The position numbers and the translations under genes were made by a program. A stretch of DNA of 9,439 nucleotides from Bacteroidota bacterium (GTDB lineage: Bacteria > Bacteroidota > Bacteroidia > NORP154). Every line of letters begins with the position of its first letter. Within the stretch, counting starts at the first letter, position 1. This document shows, piece by piece, positions 1 through 5,561 of the stretch. The notes beneath the pieces are model-generated. The model did no database searches and was not told where the DNA came from. It was given only the letters and a program-made list of their open reading frames with translations. The stretch is from positions 5,496 to 14,934 of the forward strand of contig NVRZ01000005.1 in NCBI GenBank assembly GCA_002401055.1, read 5' to 3'.

Positions 1-1
1 A

Positions 2-61
2 AATCAGGCAGAATTGCGCAATTTAAAATCACAGCAAGCCAATTTACGAGGTTTTTACTGA
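2..61 (+). CDS. C-terminal fragment of an unidentified gene upstream of infA
   Basis: An open frame enters from the left edge and ends with TGA at 59-61, directly abutting the infA ATG at 62. The 19 visible residues are polar and Q/N/L/R-rich, ending in RGFY. The stop-start adjacency (TGAATG) is what one expects of a tightly packed operon, and infA usually sits in the secY/map-infA-rpmJ-rpsM stretch of the ribosomal protein region. The peptide matches no SecY or methionine aminopeptidase C-terminus that I can recognise, so no product is assigned. It could be chance open sequence: 60 bases is too little to decide. Confidence 0.3.
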   Translation, partial: NQAELRNLKSQQANLRGFY

Positions 62-130
62 ATGGCGAAGTCCGATGCTATTGAAATGGAAGGCGTTATT
101 GTTGATACGCTTCCAAACACCATGTTCCGC
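62..130 (+). pseudogene. infA: Truncated infA, N-terminal 23 codons of translation initiation factor IF-1
   Basis: The frame starts at ATG 62 and begins MAKSDAIEMEGVIVDTLPN, followed by TMFR. This is the start of the IF-1 S1/OB fold: the N-terminal MAK, the IE(M)xG strand and the LPNTMFR segment are family hallmarks. An intact IF-1 is about 72 residues and would continue with V-E-L-E-N-G-H after MFR. Here the frame reads LFVNVMNN and then the antisense of mrp, closing at 289 without any further IF-1 sequence, so about two thirds of the gene is missing. IF-1 is an essential 30S A-site-binding factor, so a working copy should exist elsewhere in the genome. The loss point coincides with that of mrp on the other strand. 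Recognition of the family is strong; whether the truncation is biological or artefactual is open. Confidence 0.85.
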
Positions 131-133
131 CTC
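125..133. other. Breakpoint joining infA and mrp
   Basis: Rightward IF-1 similarity ends with codons TTC CGC (F22-R23, 125-130). Leftward Mrp similarity ends with GAG GCG GAA (E72-A73-E74, 133-125). The bases TTCCGC therefore satisfy both families, which is what a join through about 6 bases of microhomology between two opposite-facing genes would look like. The exact extent of shared bases cannot be fixed without the intact parental genes. Confidence 0.65.
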
Positions 134-381
134 TTTGTCAACGTAATGAATAATTGCGTTCTCACAAGCCCTTTGTATCATTTCCTTCATTGGGCAAGCC
201 GGAGTAGTCAATACCACAGTAAAACTGACTTCTTTCCCGTTAATCTCGACATCTTCAATCATACCCAATGTAACGAGATCCTTGTGTAAATCAGGATCTT
301 CTACATTGCTCAGTGCTTCTAATACTTGTTCTTTGGTTATGGCCATTGTAATTTTATAATATGGAGTTCGCACAAAACCGC

Positions 382-401
382 CAGATGACAGATGACGGAT
401 G
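382..401. repeat. Short tandem repeat, 7-base unit CAGATGA
   Basis: CAGATGA at 382-388 is repeated exactly at 389-395 and degenerately as CGGATG at 396-401. It lies between the mrp start and the end of the four-helix-bundle gene. Only two and a half units are present, so it may be chance or a remnant of a longer intergenic repeat. Confidence 0.45.
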
Positions 402-431
402 TTGTTATGCACAATAGTATATTTCTCTTCA

Positions 432-800
432 CTATCTTTCTAATGACCTGATAAAAGCCTGAAGTTTCGTAAAGAGCTTGGCTCCAATTTCTTCAAATTT
501 AACACATTTAGGGTTATTCCGATCCACATAGCTTCTTCTCACAATTAGCAAATAACAAGCATGTGTTTCAATGTACGAATGAAGAGCAATTTTAAGGTAT
601 CGCCTGAATTCTGCATTTGATGCTGTTGTTGACCCCTCCGCAATATTCAAGGAAATAGACGTTGCAGATCTTCTTAATTGACTGGATAAATTGAATTGTT
701 CGCTCTTTGGTAATTGGTGATCCAGCTCATAAGCAAGATCAAACAGCTCAATCGCGAGTTGCCAAACCTCCAATCTCTCAAACTTGTACTCCTGAACCAT
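432..800 (-). CDS. Four-helix bundle protein (TIGR02436 / 23S rRNA intervening-sequence protein-like)
   Basis: A 122-residue protein starting at ATG 800, about the usual family length. Family signatures are the N-terminal FERLEVWQLAIEL helix, then P-K-S-E-Q-F-x-L-x-x-Q-L-R-R (31-44), SISLNIAEG (48-56), and the helix AEFRRYLKIALHSYIE (63-78). Members fold as an up-down four-helix bundle and assemble into homopentamers; they are encoded within 23S rRNA intervening sequences of some bacteria and are also scattered as lone chromosomal genes. The related Avd protein acts with the reverse transcriptase in diversity-generating retroelements. No reverse transcriptase, template repeat or rRNA is visible here, so this is a lone copy. 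The surface is basic and rich in Arg around 43-44, 66-67 and 88-89, which would suit nucleic-acid contact, but the function is unknown. It lies 39 bases downstream of the PorP-like gene on the same strand. Confidence 0.88.
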   Translation of the reverse strand: MVQEYKFERLEVWQLAIELFDLAYELDHQLPKSEQFNLSSQLRRSATSISLNIAEGSTTASNAEFRRYLKIALHSYIETHACYLLIVRRSYVDRNNPKCVKFEEIGAKLFTKLQAFIRSLER

Positions 801-839
801 GATTAACAGTAATATTATTTATGCATCCTTAAGAAGGCG

Positions 840-3158
840 TCAGTCATCGGTCTTCACGCCGTTCAAAATTATCATCTCAACTCTTCTGTTCCTAGTTCTA
901 CCGTCTTCCGTTTTATTATCGGCTATTGGGCTCTCCTCTCCGAAATAACTGACAACGATCATTTTTAAAGGTATGCCTCGTTTAACCAAGGCCTTCTTGA
1001 CTGTTTCAGCTCTACGCTTTGAGAGTAATAAATTAAAGTTTACCGCACCGATATCGTCTGTATACCCGGTAAGTCTTATTTTCCAATCGTCATTTTGCAG
1101 TAACAACTTGCTGAGTTTTTCCAAGTATGGATATGACTCTAACTGGATTATAGATTCTCCAGTATTGAATTTTAAACTTTCATAGGCCGTTGTTACTATT
1201 TCCTTTTCTATTTCTGTTAGCACAACGGGCACATCTGGATTGTCAATCAGCTCTGGATTCTCCCTGGCCAAAGGGTCAAGATAGTTGAAGCTGAAAGTAT
1301 TCTCTTTTGTCCTAACCGCCTTTATGATTCGCTCCTCACCTTTACTTGATCGAACGAGGATTATCAAATCATCTATCAGTTCCACGTCTTTTTCTTCCAG
1401 CCTGAAAATATAATTCCGGTCAAGAGGCAGCTTTTCAAATATGTAAAAACCATCACTATTTTTTAGGCTGGTCATTAACGTATCACCGCTAGCACCAATC
1501 AGGTACAGCTTCTCTGAATTCAATTCCAAGTATTCGTAATGAAAGAGCTGGTCAACTCCTTTTGACACGGTGATGATGGTGTTCTTACCTTTCTTATTTT
1601 TATACAGAACTTGTATGTCGTCAATTAATTCCGCGTCCTTTGTTTCCAGGAGAAAGAGATGGTTCTGTCCTACAGGCAGGCTTTCAAAAACAAAAAATCC
1701 GTCATCATTCATTAATCCAACACTCAATGTATCTCCATTTTTGCTTATCAGGTATAGTTTGGTTTCTCCAATAGGCAATGATGAATAGACAAAATGTTTC
1801 TCAGCTCCTTTTTCTATTACATGTCTAACACCGTCTACATAAATGATCATCTCCTCATCTCTTCCTGTATTGATTGTTCCAATAAAAATTAAGTTTGGAT
1901 CTGAAGGCAAGTATGTAAAAACAAAATAGCCATCTTCATTTTTCACCGCGATTCCAACAGTATCCATTTTACTGTTCAAGGCGTAGAGCGCATCTTCTTT
2001 TAACTCAAGGTGGGTAAACCTGAAATACTTGTCTTTTTCCTCCACTATTTCAATAATGACCACTTCACCTTTCTTATTTTTATATTTTACCCTTACTTTT
2101 TCCATTTGAGTAATCAAAGTGGGATCTTCGGACTCTAGTTTGAACAGAAAACTTGATGCCTCAGGTAGCGACTCAAAATAAAATACACCATCTTTCCCGA
2201 TAGTCGATGTCATAATTTGCACACTATCTTCTGTGATTAAGTTCAAGACTACAGGCAATTTCTTTTTCCTAATTGCATAGCTGAGCATAAACTCGTGGGA
2301 TGCACCTACCGCTGTGCTGGTCTTGCTGTTTCCACCACTAAACGCGTATCCAAAAGAGAGGTCCTTGGTAATCATTACTCCAGTCATCAACACAGGAGTT
2401 GCATTTGCAAAAGCTCCAATACCGAACCAAAACCTTTGAAGAAACAAGAAATTCAAATTTGCCTGGTAGTCAACTGGTGCATCAGGTACGTACCTAAAAA
2501 ACATGGATGGTGTCATTCTAAAATTCTTGCTAAAATCTATCCCATATTTAACGGTGAGCATATAATTTCTGTACATAGAGAGGTTACTTGACGATGCAGA
2601 ATTTCCTCCATTAAGTTTTGGCTCAGCCAAATTATCTACAAATAAGCCTACGCCCAGATTCTTGGTATAATATCCAAATCCAAGTCCTGTCGTAAAAACA
2701 TTTGAAACCCAGCTCCCTCCTGCATTCTGGTTTCCACTTGGGTATTCGACTTCATCATAGTTAAGACTGTATGTTTTCAATCCAGCTCTAACTCCCACCG
2801 ACAATTTCCCAGTACTCAGTTTCAGTTTGTATGATAAATCCAACATGGTGCCAGTGTTTTTATTAGGTCCAAAGCGATCGTTTGTGAAATGAATGCCAAT
2901 ACCTATGTTGGCTAACTTTGGTTTATACCCCATAGGGCTGTTGATGCTAAAAGACTGACCCCGTGGCGCACCAGCAAACTCCATCCATTGCCTTTTGTAG
3001 AGACCGGTGACTTTGATTTCATCTTTAACTCCCACGCTTGCAGGATTAACAACCTGATCATTGTACATGTACAAGGCGTAGTACCCATTTTGTTGAGCAT
3101 TAGTGGCGCAATAAATGAGCAACATCAACAATATCAATATGTATTTCAGATTCGTCAA
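840..3158 (-). CDS. PorP/SprF-family T9SS outer-membrane protein fused to repeats and an OmpA-like domain
   Basis: A 772-residue outer-membrane protein. Residues 1-21 are a signal peptide (hydrophobic 6-16, cleavage likely after CATNA). Residues about 22-300 are a PorP/SprF domain: QNGYYALYMYNDQVVNPAS, then YKRQWMEFAGAPRGQSFSINSP, and repeated beta-strands (GIGIHFTNDRFGP, GVRAGL). Residues about 304-628 hold four ~80-residue repeats. Residues about 655-765 are an OmpA-like peptidoglycan-binding domain with LTGYTDDIG, LSKRRAETVKKALVKRGIP and DGRTRNRRVEMII. PorP/SprF proteins typically have only about 300 residues and help secrete or surface-anchor T9SS cargo with type-B C-terminal domains, so the fusion is a variant. 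The start is TTG at 3158, because the next in-frame ATG (residue 12) would destroy the signal peptide. The upstream cargo gene ends only 10 bases before, so co-transcription is very likely. Confidence 0.9.
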   Translation of the reverse strand: MTNLKYILILLMLLIYCATNAQQNGYYALYMYNDQVVNPASVGVKDEIKVTGLYKRQWMEFAGAPRGQSFSINSPMGYKPKLANIGIGIHFTNDRFGPNKNTGTMLDLSYKLKLSTGKLSVGVRAGLKTYSLNYDEVEYPSGNQNAGGSWVSNVFTTGLGFGYYTKNLGVGLFVDNLAEPKLNGGNSASSSNLSMYRNYMLTVKYGIDFSKNFRMTPSMFFRYVPDAPVDYQANLNFLFLQRFWFGIGAFANATPVLMTGVMITKDLSFGYAFSGGNSKTSTAVGASHEFMLSYAIRKKKLPVVLNLITEDSVQIMTSTIGKDGVFYFESLPEASSFLFKLESEDPTLITQMEKVRVKYKNKKGEVVIIEIVEEKDKYFRFTHLELKEDALYALNSKMDTVGIAVKNEDGYFVFTYLPSDPNLIFIGTINTGRDEEMIIYVDGVRHVIEKGAEKHFVYSSLPIGETKLYLISKNGDTLSVGLMNDDGFFVFESLPVGQNHLFLLETKDAELIDDIQVLYKNKKGKNTIITVSKGVDQLFHYEYLELNSEKLYLIGASGDTLMTSLKNSDGFYIFEKLPLDRNYIFRLEEKDVELIDDLIILVRSSKGEERIIKAVRTKENTFSFNYLDPLARENPELIDNPDVPVVLTEIEKEIVTTAYESLKFNTGESIIQLESYPYLEKLSKLLLQNDDWKIRLTGYTDDIGAVNFNLLLSKRRAETVKKALVKRGIPLKMIVVSYFGEESPIADNKTEDGRTRNRRVEMIILNGVKTDD
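1275..2249 (-). repeat. Four tandem ~80-residue repeats inside the PorP-OmpA protein
   Basis: Approximate units are R1 residues 304-387, R2 388-466, R3 467-548 and R4 549-628. The shared pattern is LYLI-x-x-x-GDT, then DGFFVFESLP, then LFxLExxDxELID, then YKNKKG with I-I and V, then F-x-Y-x-x-LEL. R1 and R3 share YKNKKG with near-identical DNA (ACCTTTCTTATTTTTATA on the + strand at 2066 and 1586). R2 has a degenerate second half and R4 replaces YKNKKG with VRSSKG. The DG-x-F-x-F-x-x-LP core resembles carboxypeptidase-regulatory-like / transthyretin-type beta-sandwich modules common in Bacteroidota OmpA proteins, but the match is by eye. Periplasmic spacer is the inferred role. Confidence 0.75.
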
Positions 3159-3168
3159 TACAGCATTG

Positions 3169-5109
3169 CTATCTGGTTAAATATATCCATCCCTTGAACT
3201 TTTCATCTGGTCGCGTTACGACGTAATAGTATATTCCCTCCATCAATGGTTGCCCTCCCTTGTCTGTTCCGTCCCAATCATTTTGGTACCTTTCAGACTC
3301 CCATACCACTATTCCTCGATTACTGAAAATAACAACAGAGACTTGGTCAAATCGCTCCATTCCAGTAATTATCCAAGTATCATCCACCAAATCCCCATTT
3401 GCAGAAATGCCTGTGAATATGTGCCAGGTTGAACACTCCTCCCCATTTAAAGAATTAAGCTCTGCAGTTGCAGAAACTATACACCCATTAGAATCAGTAA
3501 CTGTAATCGTGTAGCTCCCCGGCATGATGCTATCATAAATTGCTCCGGAGCCGAACCCAGGCTCCCATCCGTAGGTAAATGGCGGTGTGCCACCAGTAAC
3601 GATTGCCTCAATTGATCCATTGGCACTATCAGGGCACGTAGTGTTGGTTATAATTACTGAAATGGTCAAATCTGTTGGTTGTCCAACAGTAATGTCGCCA
3701 AAGGCCGTACATCCGAGAACATCGGACACAGTAACATTATACAAGCCTGGTAGTAATCCTGTTGCTGTCACAGTTGTCTGATTTCCGCTATCATTCCACT
3801 GGTATGTATAGGGCTTATTCCCTTCATAGGCCAAAACGGTAGCAGTTCCATTTGTGTCTCCACAAAGTGCATTTGTACTCGACATGGTAAGATTCAGTGC
3901 TGGAGTAAATAGATATGCTCCGGCCTGCAAGGTATCACCGGCACTATCCGAGATGGTTACCAAATAGGCACCCTCACATAAATTGAGAATTGAATCTGTA
4001 GCACCGCCGTTATCCCATAAAAATGTGTACGGGAAGCTTCCTCCAAAAACCCGGGCTACAATTTTTCCATCGCAACTGCCACTGCAGCTTGTTGAATCTA
4101 TTGTAAGGCTAAGTACCATTTTACACGCGCTTGCGCAATAGGTAATTCCAGGAGCAATTGAGTCTGCATTTATATCAATTATCGGTGGTGTAACCCCAAT
4201 TGGGGTATTATCGCAAAGGTCAAACGTACCTAGCATCGTACCTTGGTTAACGGTGTACTCCGCCACACAAAACTGCCCTGAATCACCGTCAATGGTGTCT
4301 CCTGAAAAATTGAACCAATGCCGGCCAACCCCCACGAATCCATCATTCCAGAAGAATGCATCAGATAACACCGTATCGCCATTGTAAAAATCAAAAGTTA
4401 TGTTTAGTTCTGCTGAGTTGTAGTTTTCAAAATACCCAAGATTACCAAAGAATACGGCATTGCTTATTCCACCAGGCATGTTCTCGAAATATCCGGTATT
4501 AAGCAGATTTACGTTCCTCATTAGCTTGTTATTCTCAAACACACCAACATTACCAAAATCTCTTGCCAAGATATTTCCGTTGTTAACACAAGAATCTTCT
4601 GAATAGAAAAGCGTGGCTCTAACACGCCCAGCAACTGTATTTATAAAAGTTCCATAATTGGCAATGGTGTCAACGTCCGCCATAACCCCATTGTTTATTA
4701 CAGTGCCAACGTTGTAGAGGGCAACATCCATCCTCATGGAATCATTATTTGTTATGGTAGTTGAAGCATCTACAGATATCAGATATGATATATTTGTGGT
4801 TCCGTTGTTGGTAAAGTTGCCACCAGTCATATAAATTATTTTGGCGCCTACAGCTTCCTTCAGAGTGGCACCTGCAGCAACGATTATGGAACCAGGGGCG
4901 TCAATTATCCAATCAAAAAAGGAAAGTGTAACTACGTGATTAACAATAATCTGATCAGTACTTGCGGGAATACAAGCGCAATCCCAGGTGGTAGTTGAAA
5001 ACCAAAAACCATTGTTAACAGAGTTTATCTGAGCAAAACCGGTGCTAAACAGCCCCAGAATGGCTAATGGCAACAGCAGTATCAAACGACGGAATAATCG
5101 CTTTTTCAT
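3169..5109 (-). CDS. Secreted T9SS cargo with SprB-like repeats and gliding-motility-type (CHU_C, type B) C-terminal domain
   Basis: A 646-residue protein with start ATG 5109. Residues 1-26 are a signal peptide (KKR, long hydrophobic core, cleavage after GFA). Residues about 30-300 are a beta-rich head: it opens GFWFSTTTWDCACIPASTDQ, resembling the NxxTW...P-x-x-D-x-V head of many Bacteroidota surface proteins, and continues with N/G-rich short strands (NNGT, NYGTF, NVGVF, NTGYF, NLGYF) suggesting a beta-helix. Three SprB-like repeats follow at about 333-395, 405-475 and 484-546 (pattern C..NG-x-x-V-GG-x-P-Y-x-W ... GxYxVTVxDxxGC). Residues 560-646 are the gliding-motility-associated C-terminal domain: ISANGDLVDDTW, VVIFSNRGIVVWES, NDWDGT, EGIYYYV, FKGWIYLTR. 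This domain targets proteins through T9SS. Adhesion is a plausible but unproven role; no catalytic domain is recognised. The PorP-like gene follows after 10 bases. Confidence 0.88.
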   Translation of the reverse strand: MKKRLFRRLILLLPLAILGLFSTGFAQINSVNNGFWFSTTTWDCACIPASTDQIIVNHVVTLSFFDWIIDAPGSIIVAAGATLKEAVGAKIIYMTGGNFTNNGTTNISYLISVDASTTITNNDSMRMDVALYNVGTVINNGVMADVDTIANYGTFINTVAGRVRATLFYSEDSCVNNGNILARDFGNVGVFENNKLMRNVNLLNTGYFENMPGGISNAVFFGNLGYFENYNSAELNITFDFYNGDTVLSDAFFWNDGFVGVGRHWFNFSGDTIDGDSGQFCVAEYTVNQGTMLGTFDLCDNTPIGVTPPIIDINADSIAPGITYCASACKMVLSLTIDSTSCSGSCDGKIVARVFGGSFPYTFLWDNGGATDSILNLCEGAYLVTISDSAGDTLQAGAYLFTPALNLTMSSTNALCGDTNGTATVLAYEGNKPYTYQWNDSGNQTTVTATGLLPGLYNVTVSDVLGCTAFGDITVGQPTDLTISVIITNTTCPDSANGSIEAIVTGGTPPFTYGWEPGFGSGAIYDSIMPGSYTITVTDSNGCIVSATAELNSLNGEECSTWHIFTGISANGDLVDDTWIITGMERFDQVSVVIFSNRGIVVWESERYQNDWDGTDKGGQPLMEGIYYYVVTRPDEKFKGWIYLTR

Positions 5110-5117
5110 TCGATCAG

Positions 5118-5148
5118 GTTATTAAATCAGAGTAAAGTTATTAAATCA
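5118..5148. repeat. 12-base direct repeat in the T9SS cargo leader
   Basis: GTTATTAAATCA occurs exactly at 5118-5129 and 5137-5148, a 19-base period, directly upstream of the ATG at 5109. The spacing is just under two helical turns, so a dimeric regulator could in principle bind both copies on one face. An AT-rich chance duplication is equally possible. Confidence 0.5.
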
Positions 5149-5175
5149 AACCCACCTCTACAGATTCACAACAAA
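5147..5175 (-). promoter_or_regulatory. Candidate Bacteroidota promoter for the T9SS cargo-porP operon
   Basis: On the minus strand TTTG (5175-5172) is followed after 17 bases by TGGGTTTG (5154-5147). The Bacteroidota consensus is TTTG at -33 and TAnnTTTG at -7, so the second box departs by one base (TG for TA). Transcription would begin near 5140, giving a leader of about 30 bases before the ATG. A second weak box, TAACTTTA, lies a few bases further downstream. Prediction by eye only. Confidence 0.3.
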
Positions 5176-5208
5176 TGCTCAAAGCGAGATACTTATTTTA
5201 AGTTGGAA

Positions 5209-5541
5209 CTAAAGCTCCTTTCCTGGATCCCAGAAAAGTTTTTCAAATTCCACAATTTTGTCCTCCTCAACTTCAACTCCCTCGTTCTCGAGTAACTCCT
5301 GCATTAAATTGGATCCACCAAAATGATGTTTGCCGGTCAACATTCCATTTCTATTGACTACCCTGTGAGCAGGCACTGGCTTGGGGTGACTATGGGCCTT
5401 GTTCATTGCCCAGCCTACCATCCTCGATGATCCGGCAGTTCCTAAATAGTTAGCAATGGCGCCATAGGATGTAACCCTTCCATGAGGAATAAGCCTAGCG
5501 ACCTCGTATACTTTTGTGAAAAATGTGATTGGCTGCGGCAT
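5209..5541 (-). CDS. Alkyltransferase-like protein (MGMT-fold DNA-binding protein lacking the acceptor cysteine)
   Basis: A 110-residue protein from ATG 5541; a TTG at 5553 would add four residues (MTEY) but is a weaker start. It has the MGMT C-terminal DNA-binding domain: FFTKVYEVARLIPHGRVTSYGAIANYLG (helix-turn-helix, Tyr that rotates the phosphate) and SSRMVGWAMNKA with the Arg finger. The active-site motif of O6-methylguanine-DNA methyltransferase is PCHRV; here it is PAHRVV, Ala replacing the acceptor Cys. Such alkyltransferase-like (ATL) proteins bind O6-alkylguanine, flip the base and hand the lesion to nucleotide excision repair without removing the alkyl group. The sequence then has NRNGMLTG and a C-terminal extension. 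It follows cphA by 20 bases on the same strand and is probably co-transcribed; no functional link to cyanophycin is known. Confidence 0.88.
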   Translation of the reverse strand: MPQPITFFTKVYEVARLIPHGRVTSYGAIANYLGTAGSSRMVGWAMNKAHSHPKPVPAHRVVNRNGMLTGKHHFGGSNLMQELLENEGVEVEEDKIVEFEKLFWDPGKEL

Positions 5542-5561
5542 GTACTCAGTCAACCTAAAGG

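Larger units (their letters stand above)
44..346 (-). pseudogene. mrp: Truncated mrp/apbC, N-terminal MIP18 (DUF59) domain of the Fe-S carrier ATPase
   Basis: The chosen start is ATG at 346 (MAITKEQVLEAL), the usual Mrp N-terminus in Bacteroidota; an upstream in-frame ATG at 412 would add 22 residues unlike the family. Residues 1-74 form a MIP18/DUF59 domain: VEDPDLHKDLVTLGMI, the strand SFTVVLTTPACPMK with the conserved Cys51, and the helix ending HYVDKEAE. In full-length Mrp (about 360 residues) this is followed by a linker and the GKGGVGKST deviant Walker A ATPase. None of that is here: after residue 74 the frame runs through the antisense of infA and stops at 44, giving about 26 unrelated residues. 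Mrp binds and transfers [4Fe-4S] clusters; this fragment has no ATPase. A standalone SufT/PaaD-like DUF59 protein was considered, but the sequence is most Mrp-like and breaks exactly at the infA junction. Confidence 0.8.

Noticed and set aside
1..84. SecY C-terminus (frame 1 begins KSGRI, like the SecY tail) upstream of infA
   Set aside because: The frame then runs unlike SecY and overlaps infA by 23 bases; a five-residue match is too little.
131..289. Continuation of the infA frame to 289 as a real 75-residue protein
   Set aside because: After 130 the translation is the antisense of the mrp fragment and has no IF-1 character.
347..412. N-terminal extension of mrp from the ATG at 412
   Set aside because: The extra 22 residues do not resemble Mrp, and the ATG at 346 gives the family's usual N-terminus.
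2295..2591. 98-residue frame on the + strand
   Set aside because: It is antisense to the conserved PorP domain, has no family features, and its composition is that of a shadow frame.
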